The notes beneath the pieces are model-generated. The model was not told where the DNA came from. It did no database searches and saw nothing but the letters and a program-made list of their open reading frames with translations. Shown here one piece after another: positions 55,001 through 64,000 of a stretch of DNA of 64,000 nt. Within the stretch, counting starts at the first letter, position 1. Each line of letters opens with the position of its first letter. The stretch is from Ligula intestinalis (taxonomy: Eukaryota; Platyhelminthes; Cestoda; Diphyllobothriidea; Diphyllobothriidae). A program made the position numbers and the translations under genes. The stretch lies in the NCBI GenBank assembly GCA_036362985.1, contig JAYGXS010000005.1, positions 6,865,928-6,929,927 on the forward strand, given 5' to 3'.

Positions 55001-55940
55001 AGGTTATCAGACAATCAGGGAATTATTCTTGACCTGGCTCTTTTTATGATGGTCTTTTTAACTACGTTTTTAAATTTTCAGAGTATGCTTAAAGTTAAAC
55101 TGATTTTACTGCAATCACAGTAATCAGATCACGCAGAGGCATTATGTAGTGTCTAGTGCTCTGACAAAGTCATTCACAATAATTTATTCATATTTATAAG
55201 CCGCAGATGCCAAGCTGTAATTAACCGGTGCTGGAGATCCAAAAAGACTGTGCGTTTGCATATAATTTTATTTTAAAAATCCCTTGCTTTGTATACTAAA
55301 TTCAAAAAATATGTAAATGACCACGGAGTCTACAAGTAGGGATGAAACTGACCTCTCGTGATTATTCCTGTCCCGAAACCTAAACAGCACAGTCAGGCAT
55401 ATATTTGTATGACGCCTACCAATCCAGCCATCGCAGAAAAAGTACCGCGAAATTACATTTTGGCGGAGTCGTAATGTGAAGGTCAACAGAAATACTGAAA
55501 AAAAATGTCCAAGTTTCTTCAAAACATTTTTTTCGGATATAGAAAATTAAAATTAGGCTTATTTTTTCGGCCAATGGACTATTATTTACCTAAGTGATTA
55601 TTCAATTGGTTGGGTTAACTTTCACCTTTAGCTGCCAAGTTAAACCTCCAATCGGGTGCTTAATTTATGTGTGAACATTATTTTCCCAAAGTTCCAGGTA
55701 CGTTATTCTTCAACATAGAATCCACCATCTACTGAGTGCTATGCTGTAAATGGTGAAGACTTGATAGCTGTAATTTATGTGTAAACATACTTAAAATTTC
55801 CTTGTTTATAGTTTAAGAGCAGGTCTCTTAGTATTAATTAGGTGTTTGAATCGATGCCTTTATGCTAGCATACAGTTGTTGAAATCAATTAAAGAAGGTT
55901 CGCATACATTAAATCGTTAATGACGTTTTTAGCAAAACAA
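52090..55940. other. AT-rich DNA, nothing recognised
   Basis: Longest stretch without an identified element. Frames at 54653-54886 and 55268-55522 have no domain. It could contain introns or old, unrecognisable repeats. Confidence 0.4.
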
Positions 55941-56120
55941 TAGCACATTCAGAATATAAATTGGCGAACATACGTTCTTTTTTCGCTAATTCTCATCACG
56001 CCTTTACATTTATAGGGTTATTAAGTAAATGGACTATGCGGGTTAGTAGAAAAAAGGAAGGACGGTTGTCAGGGGAGGGGGAATGGGGGGGTCGAAACGG
56101 GCTCAAAATTTTGCTCCGCG

Positions 56121-57115
56121 TTAGGGGGAGCTAGTAGTTGGTTTAGATGTTAAGCCGCTGGCTGTTGGATTAGCAGCTTTTGACCATGGTAACTGTGGTG
56201 CCGCGACGAAATTATTTTGGGCGCTAAGGATGGGTCGGCGTAGCCTGATTGTGGCCGCTTCTGCAGTAGCCAAGAGACGCTGCCCAAGAAATTTTGAATA
56301 GCTAGAGGGTACCTTGCAGATAACTCGGAAGGCCTCTTTGGCCTCTACGCGATGGTCAGAGTCTACCAGATGCGCTAGAATGGAACTGTTAGCACCTTTT
56401 AGTTGACCCTTTCCTAACCATGCTGGGATGTGTTCTCGGACTCTTTTGGACAAACGCCGACTCATGCGACCAATTAATCCCGCCCCACAGGAACAGGTAA
56501 ATGAATATATGCACATGGATGTGGTCTGGGCTGGCAGTTTGTCCTTGATCTCTCCGTATAGGATGGGAGCGGTGGAGAAGAGTACATGGGCGTTGGCTGC
56601 TGGGAAGGTGGTTACTACAGCTTGACTCAGGCGCCTCCTTAGAAGTTCGCTTGGTCCGTCCCCTTGAAATGGGACCCTGATAAATATTCGCTCCTTCTCT
56701 GCTGTTAGCATTGCAGGTTTTGGTGGCCTTTCAGCCATGTGCTTAGTGATAAAACGACTGGGGTACCCATTTTGTCGAAATACACATTCACAATCCTTAG
56801 CTCCTCTTCTATGCTATCATTCGAGCAGATAATTTTCACCCTTTGCGTTAAACATCGTACTAAATTACGTTTGAAGTTTAACGGTACGAAGCTTCCAAAA
56901 TGGATGTATTGTCCGGACCACGTCTTCTTACGATAAACCTTCCGTTGAATGCTCCCATCAGCCCTTCTACTCAGTAGTACATCAAGGAATGGAAGTGATC
57001 CACATTCTTTTACTTCAACTGTAAATTTGATAGACGGATGCACCTGATTCACTTTGTTCATTAGAGCTGAAAAGTCGGTTTGGTCTGATGCAACAGCAAA
57101 TATGTCATCTACGGA
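56121..57115 (-). pseudogene. PLE-C copy 1: reverse transcriptase C-terminus plus GIY-YIG nuclease
   Basis: Penelope-like element read on the minus strand. At 57110-57085 it begins SVDDIFAVAS, the VDD catalytic box of the reverse transcriptase. It continues as VHPSIKFTVEVKECGSLPFL, KVYRKKTWSGQYIHF and FKRNLVRCLTQRVKIICS (thumb/connector). A shift near 56740 leads into ERIFIRVPFQGDGPSELLRR and then MCIYSFTCSCGAGLIGRMS and RRLSKRVREH (nuclease; L-I-G replaces Y-I-G). AHLVDSDHRVEAKEAFRVI and LLATAEAATIRLRRPILS complete it, with stop at 56121. This is the best preserved PLE frame in the window: 118 and 205 codons open, apart from one frameshift. Loss of the tyrosine makes nuclease activity unlikely. 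Confidence 0.85.
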
Positions 57116-57547
57116 GAGATCAAGGACAAATTGCCAGCCCAGACCACATCCATGTGCATATATTCATTTACCTGTTCCTGTGGGGCGGGATTCATTGGTC
57201 GCACGAGTCGGCGTTTGTCCAAAAGAGTCCGAGAACACATCCCAGCATAGTTAGGAAAGGGTCAACTAAAGGGTGTTAACATTTCCATTCTAGCGCATCT
57301 GGTAGACTCTGACCATCGCGTGGATGCCAAAGAGGCCTTCCGAGTTATCTACAAGGTACCCTCTAGCTACTCAAAATTTCTTGGACAGCGTCTCTTGGTT
57401 ACTGCAGAAGCGGCCGCAATCAGGCTACGCCGACCCATCCTTTGCGCCCAAAATAATGTCGTCGCGGCACCACAGTTACCATGGTCAAAAGCTGCTAATC
57501 CAACAGCCAGCGGCTTAACACCTCAACCGACTACCAGCTCCCCCTAA
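57108..57547 (+). pseudogene. PLE-C copy 1: inverted second nuclease
   Basis: Plus-strand mirror of the nuclease: YGEIKDKLPAQTTSM at the start and a broken frame through the Cys-rich region. From 57320 it is open again: DAKEAFRVIYKVPSSYSKFL, LLVTAEAAAIRLRRPILC, stop at 57547. It lacks any reverse transcriptase. It begins exactly where the minus-strand VDD box ends. Confidence 0.8.
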
Positions 57548-57719
57548 CGCGGAGCAAAATTTTGACCCCGTTTCGACCCCCCATTCCCCCTCCCCTGACA
57601 ACCGTCCTTCCTTTTTTCTACTAACCCGCATAGTCCATTTACTTAATTACCCTATAAATGTAAAGGCTTGATGAGAATTAGCGAAAACAAACGTATGTTC
57701 GCCAATTCATCTTCTGAAT

Positions 57720-57980
57720 TTTTCAATGGGAATTTTCGCAAATAGCACATTCCTTAAGACAGGTTTGCGGTGTTGCCTTTGAACAGTTTTATGCGGTCCT
57801 TGCTTATTTACCTTTATTTATTCGTCATCTAACATGCAACGAACTATGCCTGAAAAGAGCTTAAAAATCCACTCGAGGTGTGTTTTGACATAGCTTTCGG
57901 GCAATAAAACTATCCTGAACGTTTACTATAAAAGAAGTATGGTACAGAGCACTTGCATGTCTCGACGTACTTTTGAGTAA
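57720..57980. other. Unassigned spacer between two PLE-C copies
   Basis: No domain or known repeat. Confidence 0.4.
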
Positions 57981-57984
57981 CAAA

Positions 57985-58162
57985 TTGACCCATCTTTTCG
58001 AAAAACGCCTTCTTTTATTGCAAGCTCTTCTTTGATGCTATCAGTGAAGCAAATCTTGATGTCCTTTATATCAACCATCGTAATAAATTACGTTACATGT
58101 TTTCCGGCGCAAATGTGTACGGACCATCATTTCCTTCGGTAGACCTGACGTCAGAAACGGGT
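57985..58162 (-). pseudogene. PLE-C copy 2: reverse-transcriptase connector remnant
   Basis: The DNA aligns with 56810-56950 of copy 1 (for example GCTCTTCTTTGATGCTATCA against GCTCCTCTTCTATGCTATCA, and TAAATTACGTT shared). Minus-strand frames are interrupted. Only the thumb/connector part remains, without the VDD box. Confidence 0.6.
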
Positions 58163-58650
58163 TCTCATTAAGGTCCCATTAGAAGTGGTAGCGCAAAGCG
58201 AAAATCTAAGAAGGCGCCTGAGTCAAACTATACCAAATATTTTTCCCGCAGCCCACTCTTAAGTACTTTTCTCGACTTTTCCTATCCTATACGGCGAGAT
58301 CAAGGACAAACTGCTGGCTCGGACCCCCTCTTTGCGCATCTAATCATTCATCTGCTACAGAGGGGCAGAGTTTATTCAACGCACAAGCCTTTATTCAAAG
58401 GAGTATGAGAGTATTTTCGAGCATCGTTAGGGAAGAGCCTAAAAAGGGCATTCACAGTTTCATTCTAATTCACAAGGTTGACTCAGATCGTCGCGTGGAC
58501 GACTTTTCATGTGATCTTAAATATGCCCTCGAGCCATCCAAATTCCTTGAGCAGCGTCTGTTGGATACAGAAGAAATGGCTGCCAGCAAACGTCAGACGG
58601 GTCCCGCGTGTCTGGCGCCGTAATAATAATGGCCGAAAGTTGCTAATTTA
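58163..58650 (+). pseudogene. PLE-C copy 2: inverted nuclease remnant
   Basis: The plus strand gives LIKVPLEVVAQSENLRRRLS and YGEIKDKLLARTPSL, then a decayed nuclease with several stops and KFLEQRLLDTEEM near the end. The order and orientation relative to the minus-strand connector at 57985-58162 repeat the head-to-head layout of copy 1. The breakpoint is different: farther upstream in the nuclease half and farther downstream in the reverse transcriptase. Confidence 0.6.
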
Positions 58651-58792
58651 ATCATCTTTCTCGGCTGCCAATCACTGACCAGATCTCCATGGCACTGAAC
58701 ATTCTGATTCATACTTTGCACAGTTATTAAGTGCTGTCGTAAGAGTTACTGTTTATGCCTATACTAAACACTCTACGCTGTAGTCAAAAGAT

Positions 58793-59757
58793 CGATAATA
58801 CGCTTAGGATTCGTATAATATGCCATCATATGCGAAAGAATCATACTCTTTGGCCAATCGGCGTTGAGTAAGGTTGTGAAAAAAATTATCGTGTAGTCTA
58901 TTCAGAAGCCATTCCAGTCACAATAAGATGCCGGCTTTTTAAGATGATTCCTTCTGACCACTAGCAAAGCGTATGTACTGTCAAAAGTGGCTACCTACGT
59001 AGTATGTACTTTATAATTAATTTTGACTGCCTTTATAAATGCAAACATTTTTTTTCGGAAAACGTAAACGCATACATTATTTTATGTACTCGTTTGGTAG
59101 CAGATAACGCATTCTTTAAATGGATTGCTCGAAAAATGTGTTTTTCTTCGGTTTTTAAAAGGTTTTTCTACATTTAACGCTTTATTCATGCTGCGTTTAA
59201 ATTATCCACCATGTTTTGCATCTGCTGCAACTGATAATCAGAAGTATGTGACTCCTTTTTAGAACCGCAGGTGAAAACGTACTTCTTCGTAAACAGGATG
59301 TACACAGTGCGGAATTCTTAAACTCAATTCTTAAGTGTAGCAGTCAGCAGGTTTAACATTTATTCCTCAATTGATAAAATGTCTTAAAAACCGAAAAATA
59401 CGCTTTCCTCAAGCATAACATATAAGGTATGCGTAATTTGTTAACCAAATGCGTAAAATAAATAAGTTATTTGTTCATGTTTTTCATTAAATATATTTTA
59501 ATTTACAAAGGCTGCCAAAATCAATGATAAAATGTAAATTAGTTAAGTAGTTACATTTTACGGTGCATACGTTTTGTAACCGGCCAGAAAGAAGCACATT
59601 AAAAATCCGGCATTTTATGGTGACTGAAATGGTCTCGGGATAGGCAACACAATAATCAGTATTAAACCATTATTCGCTGCCGATTAGCAAAAGAGTATCA
59701 AACTTTCGCATATATCGGCATGTTACACGAATTTAAGGCCGTACTGTACAGAGAATG
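58793..59757 (-). mobile_element. F1 palindromic element, complete copy
   Basis: The left arm runs from TTAGGATTCGTATAATATGCC with ATCGGCGTTGAGTAAGGTTG and GTGGCTACCTACGTAGTATG. The right arm holds the mirrors (TTAGTTAAGTAGTTACATTTT, GAGTATCAAACTTTCGCATA) and ends GGCCGTACTGTACAG. The core is on the minus strand (GTGTAGCAGTCAGCAGG, GAAAACGTACTTCTTCGTAAAC). About 960 bp, non-coding. Confidence 0.75.
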
Positions 59758-59759
59758 GA

Positions 59760-60145
59760 AACTGCAGCAACATGACTGACACATAATATCTACAAAGGCC
59801 TTTTCGTTGAAAACACACTACTTTAAACGGTAACAGTCAATTTTTCCTGCTTAATGTGTGCGCTTGTGCAGTACATAGTCTTAATTCTACAAAATTAAGG
59901 CCAAAATCTGTCCAATTAATACTGGACCTTTGATGTATAAACTTAAGTTGTTGCGCAAATCATCTCGATCTCATGTACTCGAGTACTTAAATTTTTTTAC
60001 AACTAACAAATCTGTATCTATGAACGAACATCCAGGGTGATTCGGCCCCCGGAATCCTTCCTGCTTATACTGTCATGTTGTAGTAACAGCCTACGTACTA
60101 GATGAGGGGCACAGACATGTGTTTCATGTGTTTCTGGTTTATATA
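59760..60145. other. Non-coding DNA, nothing recognised
   Basis: No repeat or domain seen. Confidence 0.4.
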
Positions 60146-60149
60146 CTGG

Positions 60150-60490
60150 GTTTGATATTTCAGCTTTTTAATCTCCTGGGAAAATAATTTCTGTTCGCGG
60201 TTTATATCAATGCATTTAAGATCTATAGGCGTAGACCGAAACTGTAAATGTTTGTTTGGGTTTAAACCCGTCGACCACTGCGCAATATTCACTTCCTGCC
60301 GACAGAAAGACTTTACGAATTCCATCTACACTACTTAAGTCTGTCTTTTGGCAGAAAGTGCATATTTCGCAGAGGTTGAACGGATTCAACCCAAATATAA
60401 ACTAACAATTTTGGTCTACGCCTATAGACCTTGAATATACTCATATATACCGCGATCAGAAATTAATTTCTTCGGAGATAAAAAAGGTAA
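60150..60490. repeat. Palindromic repeat F3, copy 2
   Basis: The minus arm encodes GLNPNKHLQFRSTPIDLKC and REQKLFSQEIKKLKY. The plus arm encodes GFNPN and FWSTPIDLEYTHIYRDQKLI. The arms meet around 60330 with only about 20 bp between. The DNA mirror includes GGTCTACGCCTATAGA in both arms. Same family as 2390-2690. Confidence 0.65.
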
Positions 60491-60494
60491 AATA

Positions 60495-62235
60495 TCCTGT
60501 CATATCTGCGCAGTTGGACATGGATTTCTGGAAAAAAAAAACCACAGGCGCCGCCAAACTAAACCTGATTTATTCATACCGTTTAAATCAAAGCCAAAAA
60601 TGTGAACAATCTGGACACTTGGTTTTGTAGTTTTGAGTCATTCAATACAGTCATTTTGCTATCGTTTTACCAGCTTACCAGTAGTTTTAATGAGCCTATG
60701 CATATTTAAATAATGTACGGGGTAAGCTGTCATCATTAGACGGCCATTTAGTTTTTTGAGCGGGCAAGTTGCATGCTGTGCAGACCTTTGTTTCTCAGCT
60801 TCTGAAAACGCTATTGAGGATCTGACTGACTATCACAGTGCATATTTTAATAAGTCAAGAAATATATCGAGCCGCCGAATCATTCAAAGTGATATTTAAA
60901 GATGTTATTTTGCTCATAGTAAAATATGCTTCAGATGAGTAGGTTGCTTTAAAAGTGCTGTGCATATGCGATGTTTACCGTTTAATAAGCTGAACGTAGG
61001 TCAGTGTCGTTTGCTTAACAGTCGCCTTTAAAGATTTGCATAGTCGTCAAGAAATGTCATAAAATTGTCAGTTTCGAGAGCCAACGCTTGGCCAGGGAGT
61101 TGACTTCGTGTCTGATAGTCAGGACATCAACAGAGCCAAAGAATTTAAGCAAATAACAGAAGCTACTCCACTTTCGTGCTCGGTCTCAGCAGAACGATCT
61201 ACGTGGCAATTTTCTTTGCGTTTGGTTTCTAAAAGCCCTAGATATCGCCGAGAGTTTTGCATATAACTGGGCAACATGATGGCCTTGGGCTATTTCTTAT
61301 CGCCTTTCTCGACAGTAAAAATTGTTTTTTTTTCTTTCGTTAACTTGGAGAATCCAGCTTAAGGTCAGGGGCATAAAGGCACTGGAGTAAGTCTTCAAAA
61401 AGTCGTGCTTACTTTTTGACTAATGGACATTTTTCGCGCAAAGAAACAATCAACTATTTTGCCTTAAGTAGAAAAATGCCTCGTCACTTGTTTCAGCAAA
61501 TTAAATGTTGCAAGAAGCATGCATAACTCAAACTGCAAAAGGTACTTTCAGGAAAGCTAGTTATAAATGGACTACATAAAGTTTGATGCTCACGTCGGGT
61601 ACATAGTAGAATCATAGGGAATTGGGGGATGGTATGTGGTTTTTGAAATAGGCGTTTTATCGAATGCCTATAAAGCAAACCACCTTTGTGACTTCACGAT
61701 AGCATCTTAATAGAACACGATATCTTTTTAATTTTTCGGTGTTTTAATTCTCGTGTTGATTTAAATCGGTTTTACTGGTTGGAAGTAAAAGCAATGCATC
61801 CCTAAAAAAGATTTTCGGTTAAACGAAAAAAATGCATTAGAAGGCGAAATATTTTGGCCAGCGCAAATGTTTCTCATCTATATATACATGCATTAATGGA
61901 TGGACGCTACCTATCGGTGACCAAATTTGTTCGTCCTATTATGCCATAGGGCTCATTCTTGAGCCACCAACCTCAGTCGCATAGCCGCTAGTACTGCAGG
62001 GAGAAGAATATAAGGTACAAAGGCTAGGGTGGCTGAAATGAAAGCTTTGGCTTATTAGCCGCCACCAGCTAGACATAAGGTGGCGTTACCCCGCCACCTT
62101 GTCAGCAAGACGTCTAAGGTTCTATAGTATGTGCTATCGGGTGCGCAGGTGTTGGAGGTCCTCGAAAACGACCTCCAACGCACAACGGATGAGTGACTCC
62201 AGTAACTGATCCGTGGACGTCTGTCTATCATTGTG
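60495..62235. other. Non-coding DNA, nothing recognised
   Basis: AT-rich with short chance frames. A short inverted repeat lies at 62156-62179 (GGTCCTCGAAAACGACC area). Confidence 0.4.
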
Positions 62236-62241
62236 AGCAAC

Positions 62242-62370
62242 AAGCCAATCGCGCAGTGGTTAGAGCGTTGGAGAGCGAGGTTGCGGGCCCTATTTTCTGG
62301 GACCGCCACCCATGGGGTTCTCTCTGGCTGGCTGATAACGGCTAATAATCCAGGAAGGGTGGTCAAAGCT
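62242..62370 (+). mobile_element. SINE-A copy
   Basis: A-box area CGCGCAGTGGTTAGAGCGTT, weak B box, body TCTCTGGCTGGCTGATAACG and GCTAATAATCCAGGAAGGGT. The 3' end is truncated. Confidence 0.5.
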
Positions 62371-62454
62371 CCCATGTCTCGATTGCTAACGTAGGTTAAA
62401 AACGTCTCGAAGTCAATGATACGTCATCAGATTATGAAATTAAAATACCCACTG

Positions 62455-62800
62455 ATACGACAGGAAACATCTGGAATCGTCTGTAGGATCTGGTGCAGTT
62501 GCGAACAAAGCAACTACTACAAATAAACTGGAAGGATTCTTTAAACGAGAAAGGGCTAACACGCGGTAGCAACGTAGAGAAATGACACCAATTCTCAAGT
62601 CATGGTTCATTTGACGAAATCCGACTACACATGCTAATTTGATGAAGTAAAAATCCTTGCGAGCAGTGGCAGTCATGTGAGTCGCGAACTACTTGACTCG
62701 TGGCTCACGAGCTCACATGCAACGACACGTTCAAGCGATATTCGATGTTGAGCCTCAATTTGGCCAAACGGACAAGCCACTTGGGGAAAACACAGGCGAA
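62455..62800 (+). pseudogene. PLE-A nuclease remnant, second A1-type copy
   Basis: A frame with several stops reads GIVCRIWCSCEQSNYYK, then HLTKSDYTC*FDEVKILAS and SHVSRELLDSWLTSS, parallel to 41284-41655 (YRVWCSCGKNNYGG, HLTRSDHTFKFDEAEILAR, RVSRELLKSWFT). The DNA also matches downstream (TTTGGCCAAACGGACAAGCC and GGGGAAAACACAGGC). Heavily decayed, with no hammerhead-like motif visible nearby. Confidence 0.65.
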
Positions 62801-62804
62801 GGCA

Positions 62805-63655
62805 TCCTTCTAATGTCTGTGTAAGGGATTCAGCTGGCCGAGAAATTATCACGCCAAAGCCCAGCACGGAGGAAGACATTTCAGCAGGTCCCGATCTGCA
62901 GTCCTGCCATCAAACGTTTGGTGTACAAGCGGACAGCCATCCTCGATAACGGTACACGTTAATTTTCATAGGTTTGCAGTAGCGTAGCGACTGTATTCTA
63001 TAAAAACGGCAACTCCCTCTGTATGCATTACTTGTTTCTGCTATGGTCTCTGGTGATGGATCCGTTATCTCCATGGGAGTGGTAACGAACATTGACCCCG
63101 ACGCTACCACCACCCCCTGACGAGAAGAGTCCACGGCCGCGTGACAACAACAGTCCTCGGCCCGCCCAGCTTTAACCTCATCCATAACTACCATTAAAAT
63201 TTGTCTGACCATTGTCTTTGACAATGGAAGCTTGCATGATTCCAAAGCGTCCAGGCGACAAACCCGTGGTCGCCTTACCTTCGGAATGATGTCCGGTAAC
63301 ACGCATTTTTGCTTCCATCAGCAATATATTTATAGATATACTGTAAATCATGGCCTAACACCCGTCCCAATATTTTTAAATTTCTGCAAATAAGTGTGTT
63401 TTTAACATTCTCTGCTTTATTTACACTTTGCTTTGAAAGCATATTATTTGCTGCATATAGTTAGCCTTTTAGAGTTTCAATCGTCCGGCGTTTTAACAAT
63501 TAGGTCTAATACCAATGTAATATTGCGAACTTTTTTCTGAAGTACATAAACATTTTCATTGCCTGCGTTTACCTTGCCACCGAGATCTTAAGTACGCAAA
63601 ACCGCTGCGCAGATAGTGCTCACTCCTATGTCAGGAAGCCACAGAAAACATTTTC
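62805..63655. other. Unassigned, GC-richer stretch
   Basis: A 130-codon minus frame (62910-63302) is open but has no domain I recognise. It may be part of the PLE-A tail region or unrelated. Confidence 0.3.
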
Positions 63656-63659
63656 AATA

Positions 63660-63960
63660 TCCGTAGACGTCACTGCTCCTAACGAAGCCTATCAGGTTGT
63701 CTATCGGACATCGGCTACCTTATCCAAGGGCCTACCCCAAGAAACGCTAGGAACAACCGAGTCAGTGGTTATACGACTAGCCAATCCACTGCTGTTTTGT
63801 CAAAAGGCGTTAATACAAGCACTATCACTTCCGCGGCCAACGCCGCCGCCAATTGGCGATCGCATGTAGACCTCATTCCTGGAGTAAGTTGTTCACATAT
63901 TGCCTGTGACACTGATTTTTGATTTTGGTAGTCGACCAGTGACCACAGTCTACCTTTTTC
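63660..63960 (+). pseudogene. PLE-F copy 2: nuclease C-terminus
   Basis: A frame reads NEAYQVVYRTSATLSKGLPQ, TLGTTESVVIRLANPLLFCQ and KALIQALSLPRPTPPP. The first two segments follow the PLE-C nuclease end (KEAFRVICKVPSSYSKFLGQ, LLATAEAATIRLRRPILS) in order and spacing. The last segment matches PLE-F copy 1 at 26.5 kb. So PLE-F and PLE-C are probably related lineages. Truncated at the left. Confidence 0.55.
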
Positions 63961-64000
63961 CACCCTCCTTCTGAACAGTGGCCCCTGGATAGCGATCTCG

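Larger units (their letters stand above)
55945..57715. mobile_element. PLE-C copy 1 in head-to-head inverted configuration
   Basis: The left arm (55945-56610) and right arm (57105-57715) are reverse complements over about 600 bp, including 3' flank such as TTTACTTAA.TACCCTATAAATG and GGACTATGCGGGTTAGTAG. Both arms encode the nuclease and point inward from the outer 3' ends. The reverse-transcriptase part lies only between them, on the minus strand. So one full 3' half and one nuclease-only half are fused back to back. Confidence 0.8.

Noticed and set aside
1..64000. CRISPR array or bacterial operon
   Set aside because: No regularly spaced direct repeats and no ribosome-binding-site-led gene series. 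All signs point to a eukaryotic repeat-rich locus.

Overview
This window looks like non-genic, repeat-packed chromosomal DNA from a metazoan. The best guess is a flatworm, probably a tapeworm of the Spirometra / Schistocephalus / Dibothriocephalus kind. The reasons are AT-rich sequence with no operon-like coding, two assembly gaps, and remains of Penelope-like elements (PLEs) and a non-LTR element whose peptides I associate with flatworms. The species assignment is inference. I found no host exon, tRNA gene, rRNA gene or CRISPR array that I can defend. Nearly all recognisable content is decayed mobile DNA.

Layout. 1-5 kb: a PLE 3' end (nuclease, charged tail, hammerhead-like RNA motif), two palindromic repeats and a tRNA-headed SINE. 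6.9-7.5 kb: PLE-A end plus SINE-B. 9.5 kb: SINE-C. 11-14 kb: PLE-A end, then PLE-D (reverse transcriptase thumb, GIY-YIG nuclease, ribozyme-like motif). 14.5-15.5 kb: repeat R1 cut by a palindrome whose centre is a 400-N gap. 16.4-18.4 kb: the palindromic element F1 with a second F1 inside it. 20-22.7 kb: a cluster of SINEs and another F1. 25-27.5 kb: PLE-B, PLE-F, PLE-A and PLE-E fragments. 31.6-33.7 kb: PLE-A split by a non-LTR retrotransposon. 35.2-35.9 kb: PLE-E. 37.5-40.1 kb: foldback F2 and a short gag-only LTR element. 40.5-44.7 kb: F1 arm, PLE-A inside inverted arms, F2, complete F1. 49-52 kb: PLE-E with a 10-N gap, PLE-B with an internal duplication, PLE-A end. 55.9-58.7 kb: two head-to-head PLE-C copies. 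58.8-60.5 kb: F1 and F3 palindromes. 62-64 kb: SINE-A, PLE-A, PLE-F.

How it fits together. At least six PLE lineages share one plan: reverse transcriptase thumb, GIY-YIG endonuclease, variable tail, then a 40-nt motif with hammerhead-ribozyme core boxes (CUGANGA-like, stem II, GAAA, UH) near the stop codon. I count about fourteen copies of that motif, two with all core boxes intact. A second theme is palindromy. PLE-C and PLE-A copies sit in inverted repeats, and at least three other families (F1, F2, F3) are long foldbacks. The autonomous machinery seen here is broken everywhere. The SINEs and foldbacks presumably used reverse transcriptases or transposases encoded elsewhere.

Family labels (PLE-A to F, F1-F3, SINE-A to C, R1) are mine, assigned by within-window similarity read by eye. 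Most repeat boundaries are accurate to roughly 10-30 bases.
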